The notes: generated by a model not told the origin, from the letters alone. A DNA stretch of 35,209 bases from Candidatus Agathobaculum merdipullorum (GCA_019115185.1 DXDZ01000082.1:1-35209); one strand, 5' to 3'; shown: positions 1-9,932, counted from the stretch's first letter. Numbers and translations are program-made.

Positions 1-1
1 G

Positions 2-370
2 GGACACCAGATCGTGCCGATCCAGTTCCTCAAGGCGCTGCTGCCCGACCCTGCAACCCTCGGTCCGCGCACCAAGGGCAAGACCAACATCGGCTGCATC
101 TTTACCGGCAAGAAGGACGGCAAGGAAAAGACCGCCTATATTTACAATGTCTGCGACCACGAAGAATGCTACCGCGAAGTCGGCTCGCAGGCCATCAGCT
201 ACACGACCGGCGTGCCGGCGATGATCGGCGCGGCGATGCTCATGACCGGTAAGTGGAACAAGCCCGGCGTGTATACGGTCGAGGAGTTCGATCCCGATCC
301 GTATATGGAAGCGCTGAACAAGTGGGGTCTGCCGTGGCAGATCAACGAAAATCCGGTATTGGTGGACTGA
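2..370 (+). CDS. Carboxynorspermidine synthase / saccharopine dehydrogenase family protein, C-terminal part (5' truncated by window)
   Basis: Open frame from window edge (GHQIVPIQFLKALLPDPATLGPRTKGKTNIGCIFTGKKDG...); immediately followed by nspC. Confidence 0.8.
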   Translation, partial: GHQIVPIQFLKALLPDPATLGPRTKGKTNIGCIFTGKKDGKEKTAYIYNVCDHEECYREVGSQAISYTTGVPAMIGAAMLMTGKWNKPGVYTVEEFDPDPYMEALNKWGLPWQINENPVLVD

Positions 371-371
371 T

Positions 372-1502
372 ATGAGATTTACCGAACTGCCCACGCCCTG
401 CTTCCTTGTGGACGAAAACCGTCTGGTGCAGAATCTGGCCGTCCTGCGCGACGTAGCCGAACGCACGGGCGCAAAAATCCTGCTGGCGCAGAAGGCGTTT
501 TCCATGTTCTCGGTCTATCCGCTGCTGCGCGAATATTTGGCGGGCACGACCGCGTCCGGCCTGTATGAAGCGCGCCTCGGTCATGAGGAGTTCGGCGGCG
601 AGACGCATGTCTACTCACCCGCCTATGCCGAGGGCGAATTTCAGGAAATCCTGCATTATGCTGATCACATCGTGTTCAACTCGTTTACCCAGTGGAAGGC
701 CTACGGCAGCCTCGCGCGCGCGGCGGGCAAGAGCTGCGGTCTGCGCGTCAACCCGGAGTGCTCGACCCAGCCGGCGGAACACGCTATTTACGACCCGTGC
801 AGCCCCGGTTCGCGTCTGGGCATCACGGAGGAAAACTTCCAGTCGGAATTGCTCGGTGGCATTGACGGCCTGCACTTCCATACCCTGTGCGAGCAGAACG
901 CGGACGATCTGGTGCGCACGGTCGAAGCGTTTGAGGAACGCTTCGGCAAGTATATGGAAGGCATGAAGTGGCTCAACCTCGGCGGCGGCCACCATATCAC
1001 GCGCGACGACTACGACGTGGAAACGCTCGTCCAGTGCATTAACTATCTGCGCGAAAAGTATCGCGTGCAGATTTACCTCGAGCCGGGCGAAGCGGTCGTG
1101 CTCAACGCAGGCTATCTGATCTCCACCGTGCTCGAAGTGATGAAAAACGGCAAGGAGATCGCCATTCTCGACACCTCGGCGGCCTGTCACATGCCGGATG
1201 TTCTTGAAATGCCCTACCGCCCGCCGGTGTTCCGTGCGGACGAGCCGGGCAAAAAGGCGTTCACCTATCTGCTGACCGGCCGCTCCTGCCTTGCGGGCGA
1301 TGTGATCGGGGAATACTCGTTCGACAACACGCTGCGCCCGGGCGATCAGGTCGTATTTGAGGACATGGCGCTGTACACTATGGTCAAAACCAACACCTTT
1401 AACGGCGTGCCGTTGCCGCTGATTGCAGTGCGCCGCGCGGACGGCACGGACGAAGCCGTACGCATGTTTGGCTACGAGGATTTCAAAAACCGTCTGTCCT
1501 AA
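372..1502 (+). CDS. nspC: Carboxynorspermidine decarboxylase
   Basis: 376 aa ORF, fold-III PLP decarboxylase; motifs LLAQKAFSMF, LNLGGGHHI, LEPGEAV; adjacent to carboxynorspermidine synthase. Confidence 0.9.
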   Translation: MRFTELPTPCFLVDENRLVQNLAVLRDVAERTGAKILLAQKAFSMFSVYPLLREYLAGTTASGLYEARLGHEEFGGETHVYSPAYAEGEFQEILHYADHIVFNSFTQWKAYGSLARAAGKSCGLRVNPECSTQPAEHAIYDPCSPGSRLGITEENFQSELLGGIDGLHFHTLCEQNADDLVRTVEAFEERFGKYMEGMKWLNLGGGHHITRDDYDVETLVQCINYLREKYRVQIYLEPGEAVVLNAGYLISTVLEVMKNGKEIAILDTSAACHMPDVLEMPYRPPVFRADEPGKKAFTYLLTGRSCLAGDVIGEYSFDNTLRPGDQVVFEDMALYTMVKTNTFNGVPLPLIAVRRADGTDEAVRMFGYEDFKNRLS

Positions 1503-1515
1503 CGCATAAAAAAAT

Positions 1516-1553
1516 ATCCCGCAGGGAAACTCCCTGCGGGATTTGCTTTTTTA
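1516..1553. terminator. Intrinsic terminator between convergent nspC and pho histidine kinase gene
   Basis: ATCCCGCAGGGA-aac-TCCCTGCGGGAT followed by T-rich tract; A-tract on the other side. Confidence 0.85.
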
Positions 1554-3206
1554 ATCTGCTTTTGGAAAGCGCAGCGTGATCTCCGTGCCCTCGCTAAGCG
1601 TACTGCGCAGGTCGATCTGCGCGCGGTGCAGCGCTGCGCCGTGCTTGACGATCGACAGGCCCAGGCCGGTACCGCCGGTCTGCTTGCTATGGCTCTTGTC
1701 CACGCGGTAAAATCGTTCAAACACGCGCTGCTGGTCGGCGGGCGCGATACCAATACCGGTATCCGACACACACACAAACGGCGCGCCGTTTTCCTCACCC
1801 GTCGTGAGCGTCACTGAGCCATGCGGCTTGTTATAGGCGATCGCGTTGTCCGCCAGATTGAACACCATCTGCTCAAGGGTGCGCCGCTGGCCGGACACCG
1901 TGACCGGTGTTCCCGTTACATGCAGCGTGATTTTATGCTCTGCCGCCTTGTGCGCAAGCCGGTCGCGCACCGTGCCGCACAAGCCGGACAGTTCCACCGG
2001 CTCAAACGGCACCGGCGCGCCTTCGTCCAGCCGCGACAGGCGGATGATATCCTCGATCAGCGTCAGCAGACGCATGGCTTCGCTCCGGATTTTCCCGGCA
2101 AAACGGCCGATATCCTCCGGTCGGACGATACCGTTTTCCATGATCTCCGCAAAGCCCATGATGCTGGTGAGCGGGGTTTTAAGCTCATGCGACACGTTCG
2201 CCGTAAATTCCTGCCGCTGACGCTCGGCCTGATCGCGCTCGGTGATATCCACCACAAACAGCACCGCCGCGTGGCCCTGCCCCTCTCCGGCGACCGAGCT
2301 TGCCGTCAACGAATACACGCGCCCGTCCTTTTCCATACGTCCATGGGCGCTTTCGCCGCCGAGCGCCTCCTCCACCACGCGGATATACTCCGCATCGCGG
2401 CACAGCGTCATATAGCCGCCGGTCGCGCTGTCCTTGGGGAACAGCGCGCGCACCGCGCGGTTGGCAAACAGGATGTCGCCCTGCACGGAAAACAAAACCA
2501 GCCCTTCGTCCATCCGGGCGGTGATATCGTCAAATTCCGCCTGCCGCCGCTTGAGTTCATTCAGCTGCGACTCGATCTTGTGGTTCTGCTTATCCATGCG
2601 GTGCAGCAGCGGCGACAGCTCATCATACGCATCGTTTTTGAGCGGCTCATGCAAGTCAAGCGTCACGATGGGCGCCAGAAAAACATGGGTCAGCCAGCTT
2701 GCCAGCAACGCTGCCACCAGCAGCGCCAGCAGCACGACCAGCACGATCCACGGCGACGCAGACGATAATGCGCCGAAGGCGCTGTCCGCCGTGGAGGAGA
2801 CGCGCAGCGCCGTACCATCTGCCAGTCGGATCGCATAATAATAAGTCTGTTCGGATAGCGCGCCGGACAGACGGCTGGACTCGCCCACGCCTTTTTCCAG
2901 CGCTGCGGCAATTTCAGGACGCGACGCATGATTTTCCATGGCCTGCACGTCGCCCTTATTATCATACAGCACCGTACCATTCGCATCGACCAGCGTGATG
3001 CGATCGGCATATACGCTGCCAATCTGCGCCAATGCCTGCTCGCCCTGCGTATCCATCGCCGCGGCAATATGGTTGCATTCCTCGCTCAAACGGTCCCGCA
3101 GATCTTGCGACAAACCGGAATGCACCGCCACGAGCAGCAGAGACACGGTCACGACAAGCGTGACCAGCGCAGTGAGAAAAATACTGCCGAAAACGCGCTT
3201 TCTCAT
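1551..3206 (-). CDS. phoR: PhoR-like sensor histidine kinase
   Basis: 551 aa; two TM segments, PAS-like region, HisKA (FTANVSHELKTPLTSIMGFAE), HATPase (TGGTGLGLSIVKH); next to response regulator and pst operon. Confidence 0.88.
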   Translation of the reverse strand: MRKRVFGSIFLTALVTLVVTVSLLLVAVHSGLSQDLRDRLSEECNHIAAAMDTQGEQALAQIGSVYADRITLVDANGTVLYDNKGDVQAMENHASRPEIAAALEKGVGESSRLSGALSEQTYYYAIRLADGTALRVSSTADSAFGALSSASPWIVLVVLLALLVAALLASWLTHVFLAPIVTLDLHEPLKNDAYDELSPLLHRMDKQNHKIESQLNELKRRQAEFDDITARMDEGLVLFSVQGDILFANRAVRALFPKDSATGGYMTLCRDAEYIRVVEEALGGESAHGRMEKDGRVYSLTASSVAGEGQGHAAVLFVVDITERDQAERQRQEFTANVSHELKTPLTSIMGFAEIMENGIVRPEDIGRFAGKIRSEAMRLLTLIEDIIRLSRLDEGAPVPFEPVELSGLCGTVRDRLAHKAAEHKITLHVTGTPVTVSGQRRTLEQMVFNLADNAIAYNKPHGSVTLTTGEENGAPFVCVSDTGIGIAPADQQRVFERFYRVDKSHSKQTGGTGLGLSIVKHGAALHRAQIDLRSTLSEGTEITLRFPKAD

Positions 3207-3889
3207 GCATGCTCTCCCATGCGGTAGCCAACGCCGCGCACGGTTTCAATCATCGCCCCTGCCGTGCCCAGCTTTTGCCGCAGGGTGCGGATGTGCACGT
3301 CCACCGTTCTGGTTTCGCTCTCGTTGCCGTAGCCCCAGATATTTTCGAGCAGCACATCGCGCGTAAGCACCGCACCACGATTTTTCATCAGCAGGCACAG
3401 CAGCTGATACTCCTTGAGCGTCAGCTGCACTTCGCGCTCGCCGACGAATACACTGTGCGCGCGCTCGTCCACGCAGATCTCTCCTGCCACCAGCAGCCGG
3501 GCTTGTTCTTCGCCGCCCGGTTCGGCCTGCGTGCGACGCAACACCGCGCGGATGCGCGCCACCAGCTCCATCATGCCGAAGGGCTTGGCGACATAATCAT
3601 CCGCGCCGCTGTCCAGCCCGACCACCTTGTCATACTCAGTATTTTTCGCCGTCAACAGGATGACCGGAATATCCGCTGTCTCCTGTGTATCGCGCAGGCG
3701 ACGCAGGATGCTGATGCCATCCTCGCCCGGCAACATGATATCCAACAGAATCAGCTGCGGCTTTTTCTCGCGCAGCGCTGCAAACAGCGCGCCGCCGTCC
3801 TCCAATCCACGGGCTTCCATGCCCGTGTTTTGCAGCGTATAGACGACTAGTTCCCGAATGCCTGCATCGTCCTCCACGCAATAAATCAT
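3203..3889 (-). CDS. phoP: PhoB/PhoP-like OmpR-family response regulator
   Basis: 228 aa; receiver (LLDIMLPGEDG, LTAK) plus winged helix (TRTVDVHIRTLRQKLG); 4-bp overlap with the kinase. Confidence 0.88.
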   Translation of the reverse strand: MIYCVEDDAGIRELVVYTLQNTGMEARGLEDGGALFAALREKKPQLILLDIMLPGEDGISILRRLRDTQETADIPVILLTAKNTEYDKVVGLDSGADDYVAKPFGMMELVARIRAVLRRTQAEPGGEEQARLLVAGEICVDERAHSVFVGEREVQLTLKEYQLLCLLMKNRGAVLTRDVLLENIWGYGNESETRTVDVHIRTLRQKLGTAGAMIETVRGVGYRMGEHA

Positions 3890-3935
3890 TGCGTTTCCTC
3901 CTCAAAGCTGCTCTGCGCAGCCAGTTCCAAACCTT

Positions 3936-4595
3936 TTATATCGTATCTCTGCTTGCCGGGGTCTTGTGCGTGCCGGTGATGGAAAACTCCACCCACTCGG
4001 CAATATTGGTCGCGTGATCCCCGATGCGCTCCAGATACTTGGCGATCATCAGGATATCCAGCACGCGCTCGCCGTCATCCGCATTCTGCGCGATCTCTGC
4101 AATCAGATCCTTCTTGCACTCGGCAAACAGGTTGTCAACCACATCGTCGTACTCAATGACGCTCCAAGCAAGCGTCAGATCACGGCGCACAAAGGCGTCC
4201 AGACTGTCGGTGACCATCTTGATGGTCGCCTGCGCCATCTGCTCAATATGGGCGTTGTGACCGCACGCGCCGGACAGATACGTGACGATCTCCGCGATGT
4301 CGCTCGCCTGATCGCCGATACGCTCGATATCCGTAATCATCTTGAGAACGGAAGAGATCAGACGCAGGTCGCTTGCCACCGGCTGCTGCTGCAGCAGCAA
4401 CTTTAAGCACATGGACTCGATCTCGCGCTCCTTGCGGTCGATCTCCTGATCGATGCGGATGGCGGATGCGGCCAGCTTGGTGTCGCCGCCGAGCAGCGCC
4501 TTGACCGAGCTTGCAATCGCGTTTTCGCACAGTGCACCCATGGCAATCAGCTCGTTGTTCAGCTCCAAAAGCTGCGAATCGAAGCGGTTTCTCAT
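3936..4595 (-). CDS. phoU: Phosphate signalling complex protein PhoU
   Basis: 219 aa; [27 protein letters not shown]...; downstream of pstB. Confidence 0.93.
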   Translation of the reverse strand: MRNRFDSQLLELNNELIAMGALCENAIASSVKALLGGDTKLAASAIRIDQEIDRKEREIESMCLKLLLQQQPVASDLRLISSVLKMITDIERIGDQASDIAEIVTYLSGACGHNAHIEQMAQATIKMVTDSLDAFVRRDLTLAWSVIEYDDVVDNLFAECKKDLIAEIAQNADDGERVLDILMIAKYLERIGDHATNIAEWVEFSITGTHKTPASRDTI

Positions 4596-5350
4596 CAGCC
4601 AAACCTCCCCGTGATGTAGTCCTCAGTGCGCTTATCCGTCGGCATGGAGAACAGCTTTTCGGTTTCCCCGACCTCGATCATATCGCCGAGCAGAAAAAAC
4701 GCGGTCGTATCGGATACGCGGGTGGCCTGCTGCATATTGTGCGTGACCATAACGATAGTATAATCTTTTTTCAGCTCGAGTACAAGGTCTTCGATCTTTG
4801 CAGTAGAAATCGGATCGAGTGCAGAGGTCGGCTCGTCCATCAGCAGCACTTCCGGATTGGCCGCAAGCGCGCGGGCGATGCAGATACGCTGCTGCTGGCC
4901 GCCCGACATGGACAGCGCGGATTTTTTCAGGCAGTCCTTGGTCTCGTCCCAGATTGCGGCGTGACGCAGCGAGGTCTCAACGATCTCGTCCAGCTTGACG
5001 CGGCTCTTGATGCCATGCGTGCGCGGGCCGTAGGCAATATTGTCGTAAATGGACATCGGGAACGGATTGGGCTTTTGGAACACCATGCCCACACGGCGGC
5101 GCAGGATATTGACGTCGCAGTCGTGATAAATGTCCTCGCCGTCGAGCCGAATGTCGCCCGTGATCTTGCAGCCCTCCACCAAATCGTTCATGCGGTTGAG
5201 CGAGCGCAGAAGCGTCGATTTGCCGCAGCCGGACGGCCCGATGAACGCCGTGATCTCGTTGGCTTTGATATCCAGATCTATATCATGCAGGGCATGGAAG
5301 TCCCCATAATAGAGGTTCATGTCCCGAATCTCAATTTTATTCTGTTCCAT
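4595..5350 (-). CDS. pstB: Phosphate ABC transporter ATP-binding protein PstB
   Basis: 251 aa; Walker [10 protein letters not shown], signature [10 protein letters not shown], Walker [13 protein letters not shown]. Confidence 0.97.
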   Translation of the reverse strand: MEQNKIEIRDMNLYYGDFHALHDIDLDIKANEITAFIGPSGCGKSTLLRSLNRMNDLVEGCKITGDIRLDGEDIYHDCDVNILRRRVGMVFQKPNPFPMSIYDNIAYGPRTHGIKSRVKLDEIVETSLRHAAIWDETKDCLKKSALSMSGGQQQRICIARALAANPEVLLMDEPTSALDPISTAKIEDLVLELKKDYTIVMVTHNMQQATRVSDTTAFFLLGDMIEVGETEKLFSMPTDKRTEDYITGRFG

Positions 5351-5362
5351 AGCTTCCTCCGA

Positions 5363-6247
5363 TTACTTTTTGGTCAGCTTTTTGGCAACAAGGGCCGAAA
5401 TCGTATTCATCAGCAGCACAACCACCAGCAGAACCACCGCGGTGGCATAGGCTTCGTTCATATTCAGGCCCTCGCCGGACAGCACATACATATGAATGGC
5501 CAGCGTACGACCGGACTGGAACAGTCCCGGAATCTGCGCCATCGTACCGGCGGTGAAGATCAGCGCCGCGGTCTCGCCCACGATACGGCCGATCGCTAGG
5601 ATGATGCCCGACAGGATGCCCGGCATAGCGCTGGGCAGCACGATGCGGAACACCGTGCGCAGACGGCCCGCGCCCAGGCCGAACGAGCCTTCGCGGTAGG
5701 TGTCCGGCACCGAGATGAGCGCCTCTTCCGCCGTGCGCATGATGAGCGGCAGAATCATGATTGCCAGCGTCATGGCGCCTGCCAGCAGCGAATAGCCCCA
5801 GTGCAGCTGGGTGACGAAGAACAGCATACCGAACAGGCCGTAAACGATCGACGGAATGCCGGACAGCGTCTCAGTGGTGATGCGGATGACGTTTACCAGC
5901 TTGTTGCCGCGGGACGCATATTCATTGAGGTACACCGCGGTGAACAGGCCGAACGGCACCGCCAGCAGCAGCGCGAGCAGAGTCATCTCCACGGTCGTGA
6001 TGATGGCCGGCATCATGGATACGTTATCCGAGTTATACGTCCACTCGAACAGGGACGGCTTGAGATGCGGCACGCCGTTAATGAGGATGTACGCGATCAG
6101 GAACAGCAGCACAGCAAAGGTGAGGATTGCCGCGCCATAAACCAAGCCTTTTTGCAGGCGTGCTTTGCCGCGGCCATAGACGCGCGGCTTCTTTTCCGCC
6201 GCCTGAACCGCCGTTTTCTTCGCGGCAGAAGTCGCTTCGGTTGTCAT
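5363..6247 (-). CDS. pstA: Phosphate ABC transporter permease PstA
   Basis: 294 aa membrane permease; order pstC-pstA-pstB. Confidence 0.95.
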   Translation of the reverse strand: MTTEATSAAKKTAVQAAEKKPRVYGRGKARLQKGLVYGAAILTFAVLLFLIAYILINGVPHLKPSLFEWTYNSDNVSMMPAIITTVEMTLLALLLAVPFGLFTAVYLNEYASRGNKLVNVIRITTETLSGIPSIVYGLFGMLFFVTQLHWGYSLLAGAMTLAIMILPLIMRTAEEALISVPDTYREGSFGLGAGRLRTVFRIVLPSAMPGILSGIILAIGRIVGETAALIFTAGTMAQIPGLFQSGRTLAIHMYVLSGEGLNMNEAYATAVVLLVVVLLMNTISALVAKKLTKK

Positions 6248-7146
6248 GCGTCCTTCCTCCTTTTCAGCACCGAGAACGTCAGGTTAATGAGTAGAATGAA
6301 CACGAACAAAACCACACCCGTGGCGATCAGTGCCTCGCGGTGCAGGCCGGTCGCGTAGCCCATTTCGATGACGATATTCGCCGTCATCGTGCGAATGCCC
6401 TTGAGCAGACTGCCCGTCAGGCGCGGCTGGTTGCCCGCGACCATGATGACCGCCATCGTCTCACCGATCGCACGGCCGATGCCCAGCACGATACCGGCAA
6501 GCACGCCGGATTTCGCTGCCGGCAGCATGACCGAGAAGATCGCGCGCTCATGGGTCGCACCCATGGCGACCGCACCCTCATAGTATGCGTTCGGCACGGC
6601 GCGCAGCGCCGCTTCGGACACACCGATGATGGTCGGCAGGATCATGATGCCCAGCAGGATGGACGCGGACAGGATGGTTGAGCCAGAGGAGATCTTCGAG
6701 CCGAAAAACTTCGCTACATCGAGCACCGTCGGTACAATGACCACCATGCCGAAAAAGCCGTACACGATGGACGGAATACCGGCCAGCAGCTCGGTGCAGG
6801 GCTTGAGCACACCGTAGATGCGCTTGGGACAATAGAATGCCATAAAGATCGCGGTCAGCAGGCCGATCGGCACGCCGATGACGATGGCGCCAGCCGTGAT
6901 GTAAATGCTGCCGACAATCATCGGCAGGATGCCGTAAACGTCATTGCCCGGCTTCCAGGTCGTGCCGGTCAGGAAGTCCAGCACGCCGATCTCGCGGATG
7001 GCGGGGATGCCGTTGGCAAACAGGAAAACGCAGATCAGAGCTACCGCAAGAATGGACGCAAGCGCGCAGACAAAAAACACGCCGTGCATCACGATTTCGA
7101 GCAGGTTTTTCATGTCGCTCTTCTGCCTGGTTGCGGATTCGTTCAT
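6244..7146 (-). CDS. pstC: Phosphate ABC transporter permease PstC
   Basis: 300 aa membrane permease; GIPSIVYGFFGMVVIVP, AIGETMAVIMVAGN. Confidence 0.95.
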   Translation of the reverse strand: MNESATRQKSDMKNLLEIVMHGVFFVCALASILAVALICVFLFANGIPAIREIGVLDFLTGTTWKPGNDVYGILPMIVGSIYITAGAIVIGVPIGLLTAIFMAFYCPKRIYGVLKPCTELLAGIPSIVYGFFGMVVIVPTVLDVAKFFGSKISSGSTILSASILLGIMILPTIIGVSEAALRAVPNAYYEGAVAMGATHERAIFSVMLPAAKSGVLAGIVLGIGRAIGETMAVIMVAGNQPRLTGSLLKGIRTMTANIVIEMGYATGLHREALIATGVVLFVFILLINLTFSVLKRRKDA

Positions 7147-7166
7147 GTTTTCACCCCATAGACAGT

Positions 7167-7201
7167 GGGAAAGGGCGAAACGGATTTCGCCCTGCTTTCC
7201 C
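7167..7201 (-). promoter_or_regulatory. Intercistronic hairpin between pstS and pstC
   Basis: GGGAAAGGGCGAAA-cgga-TTTCGCCC-tgc-TTTCCC inverted repeat without a long U-tract. Confidence 0.6.
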
Positions 7202-7216
7202 TTGTTCGGTTATTTG

Positions 7217-8113
7217 TTACGCAGCTACGTCGGCCCAGTCGGTGGTCTCGCCGGTGTAGATGGTCTTGATCTGATCCATCGTCAGATTGCTAACGGTGTT
7301 TGCCGGGTTGACAACAACCGCGATGCCGTCCAGCGCGATGGAGGTACCGGTCAGTTCAGCCTTCTCCTCGTCCTTGAGCTCACGCGAAGCCATGCCGATG
7401 GCAAAGGTGCCGTCCATTGCGCCGGTCATGCCGGAGGTGGAGTCAGAGGTCTGCAGATCGATCTGTGCCTTCGGGTTGACAGCCTTGTAAGCCTCGATCA
7501 GCTTTTCCATCACCGGGGAAACCGAGGAGGAACCGCCGACAGCGATCTGGCCTTCCGAGCCGTCCGTGGTGAAGGCTGCGGCTTCGTCGTTAACCTTAAT
7601 GTAGCCCTCTTCTTCTACGATCGCCTGACCGTCAGCGCTCAGGATGAAGTTGATGAAATCCTTGGCAACGCCGGTCGGCTCACCCTTGGTGGCAATGTTG
7701 AACGGACGGGACAGCGTGTAGCTGCCGCTCTTGACGTTTTCTACCGTAGCGTCTACGCCGTCTACCTGAACGGCCTTGACGGTACCATTGAGGGAGCCGA
7801 GCGAAACATAGCCGATCGCGCTCTCGTTGCCAGCTACGCTGGTCAGCACTACATCGGTCTTGTTGGCGATTTCCGCATCAACCGTGGTGTTGTCGCCGTT
7901 GTCGTCTTCCACGCCGGTCAGCTCTACAAATGCGCTGCGCGTGCCAGAACCGTCCTCACGGGAGATGACCGTGATCGCGCCGGAAGTGCCGGTGGAAGCA
8001 GCGCTATCGTCCGTGCCGCTCTCGCCTGCGCCATAGGAATCATTGCCGCCGCAGCCAGCCAGCGCACCGCACAGCATCAGGCCTGCCAGAAGCAGGGATA
8101 CACTCTTTTTCAT
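7217..8113 (-). CDS. pstS: Phosphate-binding lipoprotein PstS with circularly permuted half order
   Basis: 298 aa; lipobox LAGCGG; ITVISREDGSGTRSAF precedes AVGGSSSVSPVMEKL...IGMASRELKDEEKA...IYTGETTDWADVAA, the reverse of canonical order. Confidence 0.92.
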   Translation of the reverse strand: MKKSVSLLLAGLMLCGALAGCGGNDSYGAGESGTDDSAASTGTSGAITVISREDGSGTRSAFVELTGVEDDNGDNTTVDAEIANKTDVVLTSVAGNESAIGYVSLGSLNGTVKAVQVDGVDATVENVKSGSYTLSRPFNIATKGEPTGVAKDFINFILSADGQAIVEEEGYIKVNDEAAAFTTDGSEGQIAVGGSSSVSPVMEKLIEAYKAVNPKAQIDLQTSDSTSGMTGAMDGTFAIGMASRELKDEEKAELTGTSIALDGIAVVVNPANTVSNLTMDQIKTIYTGETTDWADVAA

Positions 8114-8162
8114 AACTTGAATTTCTCCTTTTCATTCAGATCTTGTTTTTCGTTACAAGCAT

Positions 8163-8236
8163 ATATTACGGGGGCAATGTAAAATCCAAAAGCCCGTGTT
8201 TGTAAAATCCATGTTAAGCAAAAAGGATTGTGTAAA
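8163..8236 (-). promoter_or_regulatory. Putative pstS promoter with PhoP-box-like repeats
   Basis: TGTAAA/TGTTAA (rc TTTACA/TTAACA) at 8178, 8201, 8212 and 8231; minus-strand TAATAT -10-like element at 8163-8168. Confidence 0.6.
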
Positions 8237-8242
8237 GTGCGC

Positions 8243-8280
8243 AAAAAAGGACGGCAAAACGCATGTTTTGCCGTCCTTTT
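8243..8280 (-). terminator. Intrinsic terminator of the O-antigen-ligase-like gene
   Basis: Minus strand AAAAGGACGGCAAAAC-atgc-GTTTTGCCGTCCTTTTTT. Confidence 0.88.
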
Positions 8281-8338
8281 GATGTGTTTTTGGTGTAATT
8301 CGTCCAAAGTGGTATAGACCAGTCAAGGATTCACTGCA

Positions 8339-9928
8339 CTATCCATTGTGCTTTTTGCGAAAATATCCCAGATACAATATTGCCGCCGCCATGCTCCAGA
8401 AGTAGGCCATCATGTACGGCACCTCGAAGATATTCTCGAAATAGCAGTGCACCAGCACACCGCACATGCCTGCAAACATGGAAACCGCAAGCACACGGGT
8501 GCGGTCGGTCTGGTTGAAATTCGTTCGGCCGATTGCGCGCAGGCACCAGAGCACCATGCCGATCAGTAGGATGATGAAGAAGATCAGGCCGAGATAGCCC
8601 ATCTCCACCAGCGTTTTCAGATAATAGTTATCCATGTAGAAATACTCGAAGGTGTCCGTCTCTTCGATGATCTTGTTCTGCATGGCAACCGCGCCGCCGA
8701 AGCGGCCGAGTCCGAAGCCCAGCCACGGGTTAGACTCATGCAGCAGGTTGAGGCCGGTCTCCCAGCGCACCATACGGCCCGCCCGCTGGCTGGCCTCCAT
8801 ATAGTCCGCGGTGAACATATAGGTGATGCGGTTTGCAATCGACGGGATGGCAATCAGCGCACCCGCACCGGCCACAGCCATCAGCGCAATCAGACGGCGG
8901 TCGAGGAAGATCGCAAACACGATCACGGCAACCGCCAAGCCGCCCCACGCGCCCTTGGAGAACGTGAAGATGCAGCACAGGCACATCATGCCGGTCACGC
9001 CAATCGCCAACACCTTGACCCACATTTTTTTGCAGTAATACGCAAGTCCCGCTGCCATCGGCGCAAACAGCACCAGCAAACTGCCCATGATATTCGGGCT
9101 GCCGGTGAGCGAATAGACGCGCGTGCGCACGCTTTCCTCGGTCTGGGACACCCAGCCCGCCGGAATGGGCGCGGCGACAATATACTGATAAATGCCGTGC
9201 AGCGTGATCGGGATGACCATGGCAAGCAGCGCGCCGTAAAAGATGGCGAAATCACGGTCATCCTCGATCAGGCGCATGACGAGGAAGAACCAGAACAGAT
9301 ACTGCACCACCGCGCGCAAGCCGTCAAGCGCAATGGACGGATAGGGCGAAACCGCGCACATCAGGAAAAAGCCCACGCCGATGAACAGCAGCAGATAAGC
9401 ATCCACAGGCGTTGCGCGCGACTGAAGCGGCGCGCGACGCATCGCGGTGTGCCAAAGGATGTAGGCAAACGCCGCGAGCATCAGGCATTCGTCCCATACT
9501 GAGCCGATCACAGCGATGGGGATAAAGTTACGGATGAAATAATCGAGCGGCAGATACATCGCCAAACATACGAGCAGCAGGCCCCGCACCCCGAAGAACC
9601 GGAACACCCGACCGACCACGCCGCCCCCAAGGAAGGTCGAAACCGGCTTCCAGATGGCAAGGCAAAGCCGATAAATCAGGCTTTGCGCGGCTGCGTCACC
9701 CAAATGCTCGACAAAACGCCGCAGCGCGGCGATCACACGCGCATAGCGGCTGTTGGCCGCCGTACAGATGGGCGCGGCGCAAAAGCCATCCCACAGCCGA
9801 CGGAACCGGGAATCCGGATATGCGTCCGCGACTTTCCGGAAAAATCCCGCGATTGCGCCCTCGTGATACCACTCACGCAAGCGCAGCACTGCCCGCACCA
9901 GCAGGCTGTTTTGAAAAATCGCTTTCAT
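8339..9928 (-). CDS. O-antigen ligase / Wzy-like polytopic membrane protein
   Basis: About 529 aa from MKAIFQNSLLVRAV; many TM segments; RVYSLTGSPNIMGSLL ... NPWLGFGLGRFGG ... DNYYLKTLVEMGYLGL typical of the O-antigen ligase superfamily. Confidence 0.83.
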   Translation of the reverse strand: MKAIFQNSLLVRAVLRLREWYHEGAIAGFFRKVADAYPDSRFRRLWDGFCAAPICTAANSRYARVIAALRRFVEHLGDAAAQSLIYRLCLAIWKPVSTFLGGGVVGRVFRFFGVRGLLLVCLAMYLPLDYFIRNFIPIAVIGSVWDECLMLAAFAYILWHTAMRRAPLQSRATPVDAYLLLFIGVGFFLMCAVSPYPSIALDGLRAVVQYLFWFFLVMRLIEDDRDFAIFYGALLAMVIPITLHGIYQYIVAAPIPAGWVSQTEESVRTRVYSLTGSPNIMGSLLVLFAPMAAGLAYYCKKMWVKVLAIGVTGMMCLCCIFTFSKGAWGGLAVAVIVFAIFLDRRLIALMAVAGAGALIAIPSIANRITYMFTADYMEASQRAGRMVRWETGLNLLHESNPWLGFGLGRFGGAVAMQNKIIEETDTFEYFYMDNYYLKTLVEMGYLGLIFFIILLIGMVLWCLRAIGRTNFNQTDRTRVLAVSMFAGMCGVLVHCYFENIFEVPYMMAYFWSMAAAILYLGYFRKKHNG

Positions 9929-9932
9929 AGGC

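Noticed and set aside
372-1502. nspC as part of the unusual decarboxylase system
   Set aside because: It is a standard carboxynorspermidine decarboxylase next to its synthase; only the 28991 decarboxylase is in the dlt-like context
1821-2768. 315 aa plus-strand ORF
   Set aside because: Antisense to the phoR-like kinase
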